DNA from: Monocercomonoides exilis
Taxonomy: Eukaryota > Preaxostyla > Oxymonadida > Polymastigidae
Direction: 5' to 3'
Assembly: GCA_001643675.2 (NCBI GenBank)
Contig: LSRY02000034.1
Span: 682,001-746,000 of the forward strand
DNA: 64,000 nucleotides
Shown: piece by piece, positions 54,700-64,000 of the stretch
Layout: each line of letters starts with the position of its first letter
Numbering within the stretch: position 1 is the stretch's first letter
The notes under the pieces: model-generated
The model's database searches: none
What the model saw: the letters and a program-made list of their open reading frames with translations, nothing else
Told to the model about the DNA's origin: nothing
Translations under genes and position numbers: made by a program

Positions 54700-55680
54700 A
54701 AAATAAAGTTGAAAAATCACAATTAACAGTGCGCAAATACAACAATGAACACAAGCCATAAATTCTTTCGGTTCCACTCGTTGACTGCATTTTTGAAAAT
54801 ATGTTGAAAGCGGAAAACAACAATATTATTATCATTGACGTTGAAAGTCCACACGTTTGGATTGAAATAATTGGAGAATAGGTCAAACTCAACAAGAATC
54901 ATATAAAGTATCCGCTTTCACACCATCGGTTTTTGCATTTCCATTGGCAAGTATTTGCAGAAAACGTGATGTTTTGTCTTTTTTCTTTATGAGTTATGGA
55001 TGAAATGATCAAATCATTTTCTTTGAACTGGAATATCAACCTGCAAAATGAGAGACAGATGAGCGAATTTATCATGCAAAATGGGATTTGTTCTATCTGA
55101 TGTTTGCACGAATCGCTGGAAAAACAATATTGATTTCTGTCAGATAATTTTTGGTAAATAGATGAAACGGTAACAACAACAATAACATGAGTATATGAAA
55201 ATATCAGCATGTGTGTATTTTCCTTAGTTCTATTCACTTTGAAGGTGCTTCTATCAGTATCCTTTTCAGAGCTCAGGAATGTGAATTATTTGATGAACAG
55301 AAAATATGTTCTTTTCTGTGTTGAATATGGGATTCGAGAAGTTTATATCTCGGGAAAGTGCACAACAAAAAAAGAATGGAATAATATCAATTAGATTAAT
55401 ATTGAAAAAATCGACAGTATTGAAAAGAAAACATGGATTTCTCTTTAATTAGATGGTACAGAAATCGGAGAAATTGAATGTGAAAAGACTTTTGGAAATG
55501 ACATTTTGTGAATAAGATGATGAAACACTTGAAAACAGAAAAAATAATGAAATTAAATCGGAGGAAAACGAGCATTGTTAAGGGAATGAAATATAGAAAA
55601 TTGCTTATAAAAATGATTAAAGGGTTTGTCGTTGTTGTTATTTTTATGTAGTGATTATTATTTTTCATTTTTGCTGTTGA
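54700..55680. other. Duplicated 5' flank of helical-repeat gene 1
   Basis: Blocks here (about 55010-55290) resemble 60430-60690, upstream of gene 2, in the same order and spacing: AAAATGAGAG, AACAATATTG/GCAATATTTT, GCATGTGTGTA/GCATGTGTACA, then TATCCTTTTCAGAG/TATCCTTTCCAAAG. The segmental duplication therefore extends beyond the coding exons. The missing 5' exon should lie here. An ATG at 54780 (MQSTSGTERIYG) is a candidate, but no donor gives the right phase. Confidence 0.45.
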
Positions 55681-56359
55681 AAGAGTGATGGGTTAGATGG
55701 CTTTGGAGAAGAAGAAACGCAGAGAAGAAAAAACAAAGTCAGACAGGTGAAATGCGAGGTATTACGAAGATGCCTGTCATTGGACTTTGACAAAAAGATC
55801 CTTTTTTGAGGAAAGAAGATTTTTTGAGAAAGAGGAGAAGTTAAAGAAGAAGAGATGGAATGAAAAAGAGATTGACGCGTGCTTTGTATTTATTGTTGGA
55901 GAGAGAGAAAGAATCAAATTGAAATTGTTATGAATTTCAAAGGATATTATTTGCCAGAAGACAAAATCCTGAAGAAGAGAATAGCAATGAATATCATCTT
56001 TGATATTTATTTTCTCTCATCTCTCAATTTTCAACCTTCAATCATCCCATTCGATTCTTTCATCATTATCTTTTTCTTCTTCTGCTTCAAATGAATCGAC
56101 GTCTTGCTACTCAGCATCTCTTTCTTTATCTTTATTCACTTCATCTGTTGTGAATTCTTCATCAATTGCATCAGCCTCAGAGATTAAGAGAAAAATGAAA
56201 TGGAAACGACGAAACTTGCTTGAAGGATATTTTATACAGAAATTGAAAATGCAGTTTATTTCGAAAGGGAAATGAAGGCAGGCAAGAAAACACGCCCAAA
56301 ACCAGAGAAGATGTTTTTCGTCGTGAACAAGAGCTTGGAAGAATTCAGATTTTGAGATC

Positions 56360-57780
56360 GGAATGGCATTCATTAAATGGAATCTTTCTGATACCTCGTG
56401 GCTTCTATGGGATTTTTGTTTAAACCAACAGAATAAACAAATAACAGCAACTTCAGCATTTTCCATTTCTGAGCTGATCTTTTTATTTGCAACTCATTTA
56501 ATTCATTTGACGCTTGACCAGAACGATATTTCATTCATAATTTGCATAACTTCTTCTTCTTCCCATTTCAACTTCTCACCTGAAGAAACACTGTTCCATC
56601 TATTCCCATTGCTCGAGAACTGTGAGCTTTTGCGACTGATTAGCCTTTCTGATCCGAATGTGGATGTTGTGTTTGTGTCTCCGGTGGAGCTGCTGGTAGA
56701 CGTGATGGTGTATCTGAAAAAGCTTCTTGTGGCAGGGGCAGCGCAGCAGTCGTCTCTTCGCTCAGCACCTTCGTCTTCCTCGTCTTCTTCAACTGGAGCA
56801 GCATGCCGATCAACTTCATTATTCAGGAGGCGTAGAAGCGAAGAGAAGAAGGCAGCAGGAGATGATCAGCCATCATCTTCATCAGCGCCTGCGATTGACC
56901 CTTCGAATGCGTCGGCTGTGGCTGCGTCATACACGTCGGTAGGAGCGATGGATGACATCGAGAGGCGGCTGCGGATTGTGGTACCAGAGGCAGCTGAGGT
57001 GTATGTGCTGCAGACGCTTCGAGGGATATGTTGTGGCGTGACATAGCTGGTTGCATTGTATGGGGATGTTGCGCGTGCGTATGATGTGGCGCTTTTGGAG
57101 ATGCTTTCGGTTTCGCTGGTGAGGCCGCTTCCTTCGCTTGCAGCGTCGGTGGGCACGAAGTCGGTGAGTAAGCGGATCTTTGCGGCGGCAGATGTAAATG
57201 CATTCCCGTCGATCAACGACCTGTTTGTCCCGTCGCTGCAGATATGGAGATCACAACAGTCGAGGCGTGTTGTGGTGAAGCTGGACGAGGAAGTGATGGG
57301 GCGAGGGGTTGCAGTGTGTGAAGTGGGAGAGATTATGGAGAAGGGGCTGTCAGAAGCGGGGCTGAGGATGGAGGATGTGATTTTGTCACCAGCAGCGATT
57401 GCGTTGGCGTTGCTGGAAGAGCGGGAAGAGGCAGAGGAAGGAGAAATGGGATGAAAAGAGGAAGGAGATGGGAATGAGGAGAAAGGCGGCTATCCGACAG
57501 CACACAGAGAGTTTGTGGAAAGAAATAAAGGGAACCTGGGGAAGCTGGAAGAAGCGACGGCACCTCTGATTGTGAAGGAACTTTGAATGGGAAGGCTGAG
57601 GTTTGTGAAGGCGGGGGTGGGGACAGGAGATGAGGTTGAGGCGGGTTCAGATAAGCAGCATTCAGTGGAACCAAGTGTGCAGTTCTTTGTCGCCTATGGC
57701 ATTCAACAGGAGATTTCAAGAGCAGTAGAAGAAGCAGCAGATGGGTCTTTTGGCATAGCTTCAGAAAAAAATTAAAGAAG
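56360..57780 (+). pseudogene. Relic paralogous to 51470-52660
   Basis: Long plus-strand open pieces are separated by few stops: 56363-57046, 57056-57454 (same frame, one TAG between), and remnants to 57774. Residues include SLSDPNVDVVFVSPVELLVD, then DDIERRLRIVVPEAAEVYVL, SLQIWRSQQSRRVVVKLDEE and GLSEAGLRMEDVILSPAAIA. It is GC-richer than its flanks, consistent with a formerly constrained coding region. Stops (TAG after GICCGVT, TGA after EEGEMG, TGA after IVKEL) make it non-functional in the standard code. Family not recognised. It lies between the two helical-repeat genes. Confidence 0.5.
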
Positions 57781-57970
57781 AGGATGAAAAGAAAGAAGAA
57801 GAAAAAGAATAAGGAGAAGGAGAAGAAGGAGAAGAAAAAGAAGATGATGAAGAAGAAGAAGAATGAGGAGGAGGAGAAGGAGGAAGAAGAAGGAGGAGGA
57901 GGAGGAGGAGAAAGAAGGAGAAGAAGGAGAAGAATGAGGAGGAGGAGAAGGAGGAAGAAGAAGAAGAAGA
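57778..57970. repeat. (GAA/GGA)n polypurine tract
   Basis: About 190 bp of imperfect GAAGAAG/GGAGGA repeats directly after the relic coding region, parallel to the Glu-rich tail and GGA tract after its paralogue at 52.2-52.97 kb. This suggests both relics once ended in an acidic tail. Confidence 0.8.
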
Positions 57971-58767
57971 AAATGTGGGAATTCATAGTTAAGAAGAGAT
58001 GCTTGGCCTGCCTATTACCAAAGGAAAGCATCACATGTTTTTTCATTCGCATTCTTATGGCAAATACGCCTTTTTCTCAATGAATTTGAGTGTCTCTTCT
58101 TCATGTTTAAAAAATGATCAGTAAGAAAAAAATGGAAAGAAGTTGGAGTTACAAGATACTTCTCAAAAGATCAGAAAAGAGAATCAATTAGAAACGAGAA
58201 TAAACTTGCGTGTATTTGTTTCACTCTCGTGAAACTGCTTTGAAGATAAGTCATTTCACGAAGACTTTTAAAGAAGATAAGAGGAAAATGAAAGTAATTT
58301 TAATTCTCTCTTTTTTTTCCTCCCTCAATTCATCGAAATGAAGTGAAACAAAAAAAATTATTAAAAAAGAAAGACTCAAATGATTATTTTCGATTATGCA
58401 ATATGATAAAAAGAAAAGCAATAAATGAGAACTACAAAATGAAATGAATTTCCTTATCTCGAACATTAACATCATCAGTTGATAATTCATCAGACAATCC
58501 AACAAAAATTTTTAATTGAAAAAGGATTCACGCAATTGTTTGCCAACGAAGGAAATAATTCAAAAAGAATAAAACCATATTTAAGAAACGAAATTCAATA
58601 TATCTCATTTCCTCCAACATTTACACTAATTTGATAAACATTAAAGTATTCATTAAGCCAATTTTCTGTTTGTTAAAAAAAACATTTACAAGGTTTTGTC
58701 GAATAACAAATCAATGAAAAAGAAAAAGATAGTTTTTGAGTAACAAAATAATATAAGTTTCATTTTC
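57971..58767. other. AT-rich intergenic region
   Basis: No supported gene; 3' flank of helical-repeat gene 2. Confidence 0.4.
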
Positions 58768-60086
58768 TTAAACATTCACAAAACAATCAGAAATGTTTAA
58801 CGATAAAACAGTTGGCAGATGATGTTTGTTCAAAAAATCAAACATTTTTTGAAAACTCTCAATGTAATCTTCGTATCCATCTTCTTCCATCTTTTCAAAT
58901 ATCTTCCTTTTCAATGCTTTTCTTTTCGCTTCATCAGTTTCTCCATCCGCCTCTTCTTTCAATCTTTCAGAAATTTTCGAAAAGAAACGCAAAAAGCCGA
59001 ATTCCATTGTTTTTTTCAATGTTGGTTGTTTCATTTCCTCCAAAAAAGTGTTGACTGCTCCTCCACTCAATAAGTCTTCAACTTTCACAACTCTTCTTTC
59101 TGCTGCTTTTTCCAATATATGAATGCATAGACTGCTTATTTCTTCGTAATTATCCCTTGATATTTGATATAGCTGAACAACGTTGCTTAAAAAGCCAACA
59201 AATTCTTCATTCTCCAATTTGCATCTGAAGAAATAAGAACCCAATGTTTGGAGCCATCTTATCAAAATAAACTCATCATTCGCTTCCTCTCCTCTTTCCA
59301 CACCTTCTTTTTTCTTCCAGTCAAGACTTCTTGTAAGCTCTTCCAGTTCTCTTGTTGCCTCTCCCACAAAATGCAGCTCATTCACGATCACCTCTTCCAC
59401 ATTCTCATTGTATAATAATCGGTCTATCAAAAAACGCCAAGCAGATTGATTGGCCAGTCGTGAAAGATTTTTGTGTTTCTGCTGATGTTTGACGATTTCT
59501 ATAATTTCTTTCAAATACTGTTTTAGCCTAAAAGACTTATTAGAAATAAGAAAATAACAACAATATCAAAATAGAAATAACAATGTTCATACGCAATACG
59601 TGTCAATGTAATTTAAAGTTAATAAAGACATTTCCACTTCTTTTTGAGTCTCCTCGCTTTCCTCTTTCTTCGAGGCAGCTTTAATAAGGTAAGGCACACA
59701 AATTGAATACAGTTCTGAAGATAACAAGCTGTTAAGCAAAAAACAGCATTCGCTAAGATCAACAAGAAGCTTTTCGTTTTTCTCTTCTTTTTTCTTCTCT
59801 TCATCAATAATCATCTTCTTAAATCTTTTGTTCAACGAAGACCTTTCAAAGTCTTGATTACATATATTTTTCAGCGCTTTGAGATATACGACATGCTTCA
59901 GCATCCAAGTGGAATTTCCCAATTGCAATTTCTTATCTTCAATCATTTTGTCCATTTCATTGAATAGTTCTGTTGTGAAAACTGATTTGAATTCTTCCAT
60001 ATTCATTCCATCAACTACTTCATTTATCTCAAGGATTTTCTGTTTCTGTTCAATTTCATCGCAGCCTTCCAGCTCAGAAAACAATT
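58768..60086 (-). CDS. Helical-repeat protein, family member 2 (5' exon not found)
   Basis: Visible exons: complement(58768..59517, 59593..60086), joined by a 75-bp phase-0 intron (donor GTATGA, acceptor AAACAG). An alternative pair (donor GTATTG, acceptor TTTTAG) also keeps frame. The protein has at least 414 residues. As in member 1, the apparent start (TTG, LFSELEGCDEIEQKQ) is preceded by an acceptor-like TTTGAAG in the same phase, so an upstream exon must exist. Landmarks: KMIIDEEKKKEEKNEKLLVD, VIVNELHFVGEATRELEELT (identical in member 1), RWLQTLGSYF, and a C-terminus ISDCFVNV (member 1 ends ISDYFLFV). All-helical, charged, cytosolic-looking. Function unknown. Confidence 0.65.
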
Positions 60087-62332
60087 CTTCAAAAAAAAGA
60101 AAGAAAGAAATCTAATCAAAAGAATTCACATGCGAATGCAATTGCACACTATTGAACTTTTTTGTGTTGTCTGTCTCCTATATACAGATTTTTTTTCAAA
60201 AAAATTGAACAAGAAAACAACACCATTATGATATTTCCATTGAATTTAAATATGTTTGGATAGAAGTAAATTTGTGCAAAATTTATACTCAAAATATTCA
60301 AGAAAATATACCAGTTCGCACCTTCCTTTTTTGTTTTGGCATTTTGACAAAGAATTACAAAAAGAAATAATTATTAATATTATACTGGTTTGTTGTTATG
60401 GTAGTTTTGATCAATTTGGATGTTTCAAAAGGGACATAGGTTAACAAAATGAGAGTTCAGTGAGTGAACATTATCTGTAAAGCTAGAAATATTATTTCCT
60501 GTGGAGATAACAAGAAACGAGGCAATGCAATATTTTTGGAATTCTGCCTGATGATTTTTGTCAATTGGATGGCCAAGGGGAATGCAACAATTTTATAAAA
60601 AAATGAGAATATGTGCATGTGTACATTTTTAATTGTTCTATTGATTGTGAAGATATTTCCGTCTGTATCCTTTCCAAAGTCCAGAAATCCTGCTTATTGT
60701 TGAAATGGCCAATCTCCGCTTTGGAGAGCAATACGATGTAAATGGAGCTGATTATTGTATAGTAATTAGGAAACAAAGGAATATGAGTAAATGTCATGCT
60801 TTTCATAATTTTTTATTTGGAACAAGACTTGAAAACAAATACGACTGTTATTTTATTAAATGAAGACAAAAGAGGATGGAATTCTGTGAAGGACAAAATC
60901 GCACAAAATTATATAGAATTTAGGAGCTAAAGGCAGGGAGAGCGGTTTGGGGTATTTTTGTGCTGAGAAAGTGGCTGGCAATACAAAGGAGGGATAATTA
61001 TTCCAAAAAAAGAAGAAGAAAATGGTGAGGAGATAATGAAAAAAACGAATGAACGGAAAAGAAGGTGATTGCATTGATGTTGGTGTTTGTGAAGGAAGAA
61101 ATGGAAGTGATTGTGAATGAATGAAGAAGAAGAAGAAGAAGAGAGTTGGACGTCCTTTTGGATATTGAGGAAACAAAAGGTTATAAATCCACAAAAATTC
61201 AATGGTATGCTTCTGAAAAGACTTTTTTTAGCTAACAAAAGGAGAGAATCAGGGTAGGGGTGGGGGTTGGGGCACAATTTCAGCGACAGAGGAATTTAGC
61301 TTGGAAAGATGAAACAGAAAAGAAAGTTGTATAAATTATTTGATGAAACAGAGAAAAAAATCAAATGACTGAAGAAAAAAACAAATGGCTGATTAAATGT
61401 CAAAGGAAAGAAATAAAGATTGAAGGGAAAAGAAAGATTTTCATTCAAAGGACAATGATTAGAGCAAAAGACACAGAAAAATTAAGACGAAGAAAATTCT
61501 TCTCCATCATTGATGGGATGCGCGTTTCCAAATGAGTCTCAACCAACAATTGGAGACACATGCAGCACAAGATGAATAGGATGAAGAGCAGATTCAAGAA
61601 ATATGGAGATGATGAATGGATGTGTAAACAAGAAGAATATGCAAGAACTTTGATTTTTTTGATTAAATATTCTTGCATCTTGCATTGAAGAGAAAAAGAA
61701 GATTTTACAAAGAAAGCATTTGAAAAATTCTTGGAGAAGGAAGAATGTGCTTACGAAAGATTCGAAGCAAATGCAAATGGATGTGATGGGGCTCAATAAG
61801 CACAAAAAATTATTCTCACTCTTCCTCCACTGTGGTTCAAAGAAAATCATCAACGTCATCTCTTTCTTCCCATTCTTTCTTCTTTATCTCCATAATATCA
61901 AATGGTGTTGGTATGCGCAGAATTAAATATTAATTTTATTATGATTATTAATAATTTTAGTTTTAATAATCTCACTTTTATTTTTCACATCATCAACATT
62001 TTTATGATGAAGCAAAAAAAAAAAAAAAAGTTTTAATTTCAGATTCAAAAAGATAGTTGGGATGAAATTTTTTCTTTACGAATTTTGTTCTGAACAATGC
62101 TTTTTAATTATTCTCTCAATTCTTTAATTTTTCAATGTTTTGTGGGCATTCTAATTAAAGAATAATAATGAGATTATTTTGTTATAAGTTTGAAACAAGT
62201 TCTTGTTTTGTTCATAAATGCAAATATTTTGCTTTAGTTACCAATTCTATGAAAAACCATTCTTTTAAAAAGATAATGATCAAAATTTGAATTGGGGAAT
62301 TTCAGAATTGTCAAAGCAGTTGAAAATTAAAC
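60087..62332. other. Intergenic region between helical-repeat gene 2 and beta-tubulin
   Basis: The first 700 bp are paralogous to the flank of gene 1. From 60850 to 61930 there are purine-rich stretches with no continuous coding frame, possibly another relic. The last 400 bp are AT-rich and must contain the beta-tubulin promoter. A 16-A run lies near 62014-62029. Confidence 0.4.
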
Positions 62333-63802
62333 ATGCGTGAAATCGTTCATATCCAAGCCGGTCAGTGCGGGTTTGTTGATTGAGATTTATGTTTTATGTT
62401 CATATTTATTTGAATCATCTTTTATAAACATTCAATTAATTCAAAATATGCGTTTTAAAATTAAAAAATTTTAAATGCTATTAATTCAAATTCCAGAAAC
62501 CAAATTGGTGCCAAGTTCTGGGAAGTTATCTCCGATGAGCACGGAATTGACCCAACAGGAGCATATCACGGAGAGTCTGAATTGCAACTCGAAAGAATCA
62601 ACGTTTACTACAACGAGGCAACAGGTGGAAAATATGTTCCACGTGCAGTCCTTGTTGACTTGGAACCAGGAACCATGGATTCCGTTCGTGCTGGACCATT
62701 CGGGCAATTGTTCCGCCCTGACAACTTTGTCTTCGGACAGACAGGAGCAGGAAACAACTGGGCAAAGGGACACTACACAGAGGGAGCTGAATTGATCGAC
62801 TCCGTTTTGGATGTTGTCCGTAAGGAAGCTGAGGGTTGCGATTGCCTCCAGGGATTCCAATTGTGCCACTCTCTCGGTGGAGGAACTGGATCTGGAATGG
62901 GAACTCTTCTGATCTCCAAGATTCGTGAAGAATACCCAGATCGTATGATGTGCACATTCTCAGTTGTGCCATCACCAAAAGTGTCAGATACCGTTGTTGA
63001 ACCATACAACTGCACATTGTCAACATCTCTGCTTCTTGAAAACACTGATGAGACCTTCTGCATTGACAATGAAGCACTTTATGATATTTGCTTCCGTACC
63101 CTAAAATTGACCACACCAACATATGGTGATTTGAACCATCTTGTGTCTGTTGTTATGTCAGGAATCACATGCTGCCTTCGCTTCCCAGGTCAGTTGAACT
63201 CTGATCTTCGTAAGTTGGCTGTCAACTTGGTTCCATTCCCAAGACTTCACTTCTTCATGGTTGGATTTGCTCCTTTGACTTCCAGAGGATCACAGCAATA
63301 CCGCGCCTTGTCGGTTCCAGAGCTGACCCAGCAAATGTTCGATGCAAAGAACATGATGGCTGCTTCAGATCCCCGTCACGGCCGCTATTTGACTGCCTCA
63401 GCTTTGTTCAGAGGAAGAATGTCAACAAAAGAAGTTGATGAACAAATGCTCAATGTTCAAAACAAGAACTCATCATACTTCATTGAATGGATCCCCAACA
63501 ACATCAAGTCATCTGTGTGCGATATCCCACCAAAGGGACTGAAAATGGCTGTCTCATTCATTGGAAACTCAACAGCCATCCAGGAATTGTGGAAACGTGT
63601 TGCTGAACAATTCACAGCTATGTTCAGAAGAAAGGCCTTCCTTCACTGGTACACAGGAGAAGGTATGGACGAAATGGAATTCACAGAAGCTGAATCCAAC
63701 ATGAGCGATCTTGTATCTGAATACCAACAATACCAGGATGCTACAGCTGATGATGAAGAAGAAGGTGAAGGAGAGATGGAAGGAGAAGGTGAAGCAATGT
63801 AA
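62333..63802 (+). CDS. Beta-tubulin (two exons)
   Basis: Model: join(62333..62370, 62497..63802), 447 residues, the normal length. The 126-bp intron (donor GTTTGT, acceptor TTCCAG, phase 2) splits the Gly codon after QAGQC. The protein forms the alpha/beta heterodimer of microtubules and binds exchangeable GTP. Seen: the N-terminal MREI motif (autoregulation signal of beta-tubulin mRNAs in animals), the phosphate-binding GGGTGSG near residue 140, [15 protein letters not shown], and an acidic Glu/Gly C-terminal tail ending EGEAM, the usual site of tubulin modification. Codon use is visibly biased (CCA, GGA, TCA, AAG, TTG), as expected for a highly expressed gene. Confidence 0.98.
62371..62496 (+). 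other. Phase-2 spliceosomal intron in beta-tubulin
   Basis: GTTTGTTGATTG donor and TTCAAATTCCAG acceptor. Removal restores the invariant GQCGNQIG sequence, so this is the most secure intron in the window. Confidence 0.97.
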
Positions 63803-64000
63803 ATCATTTTAACTTTCTATTGTTCATTTCTTATTGATTTCATTGTGAAATTTAAAACAAGCTTTTAAAAAAAGAAAGAATTTTCATCATTTTTTTATAA
63901 TATTAAGTTTTATATAAAGCAAGTGTTACGAATTGAAAATTTGGTAAAAAAATTTTGCAATTGTGGAAAAAGCCGAGATTTGTTCCAAACTGTTTCCCTA
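63803..64000. other. 3' flank of beta-tubulin
   Basis: AT-rich sequence to the end of the window, no gene seen; presumably 3' UTR and terminator region. Confidence 0.4.

Noticed and set aside
54899-55237. 112-codon minus-strand frame upstream of helical-repeat gene 1
   Set aside because: The corresponding region upstream of gene 2 does not preserve this frame.
1-64000. tRNA, rRNA, snRNA genes and CRISPR arrays
   Set aside because: No cloverleaf-like B-box sequences, conserved rRNA or U6-type blocks, or spaced direct repeats were found by eye; a covariance-model scan would be decisive.

Overview
The window looks like nuclear DNA of an intron-bearing, AT-rich protist, most likely an oxymonad of the Monocercomonoides/Blattamonas type. 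That placement is inferred from three things. There are short spliceosomal introns (about 48-180 bp, donors mostly GTTTG/GTATG/GTTAA). There are very large Cys/Ser/Asn-rich beta-helix-type surface proteins, one of them joined through a membrane span to a degenerate kinase. And TTAGGG-like motifs lie inside repeats. The standard genetic code fits: TAA, TAG and TGA all end genes at sensible places. Genes whose families I recognise are a KIF-binding protein homologue (KIFBP, 5.15-8.93 kb, minus), the U2 snRNP subunit SF3B3 (9.23-17.88 kb, plus, swollen by Ser/Gln/Asp homopolymers) and beta-tubulin (62.33-63.80 kb, plus). KIFBP and SF3B3 are divergent and share a 295-bp upstream region.

Layout. 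0-0.7 kb: pogo/Tigger-like DDE transposase cut by the window edge, then a TTTTTTA heptamer satellite. 1.7-4.1 kb: type I surface protein made of two related halves. 5-18 kb: KIFBP and SF3B3. 18-19 kb: a 252-bp MITE and a small three-exon four-TM gene. 20-24 kb: a decayed DIRS-like retroelement. 25.2-26.2 kb: a 1.06-kb foldback element. 26.5-27.7 kb: a relic of a helical-repeat family. 27.9-29.4 kb: a complete Merlin/ISXO2-type DNA transposon with TIRs and an 8-bp target duplication. 29.9-30.7 kb: a protein of 30-residue repeats. 31.07-31.56 kb: a MITE. 32.2-38.1 kb: a fuller DIRS-like element with terminal inverted repeats and the internal complementary region. 38.9-46.7 kb: a 2,590-residue surface protein with a pseudokinase tail. 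47-53 kb: coding relics, a MITE, a 62-T run and a long GGA tract. 53.4-60.1 kb: two paralogous helical-repeat genes in a segmental duplication, with a coding relic between them. 62.3-63.8 kb: beta-tubulin.

The most interesting result is a transposon system. One Merlin-like element (27892-29373, target duplication ACACATGT) and three short non-coding elements (18138-18389, 31068-31559, 49784-50275) share a GGCAAATGG-type terminus and all have 8-bp target duplications. Each short element also carries a telomere-like palindrome (AGGGTTAACCCT) at its centre. The transposase in the one full-length copy is broken, so an active relative elsewhere in the genome would be needed to mobilise the family. 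Housekeeping genes are intact, while the spaces between them are largely filled by mobile DNA and dying duplicates.
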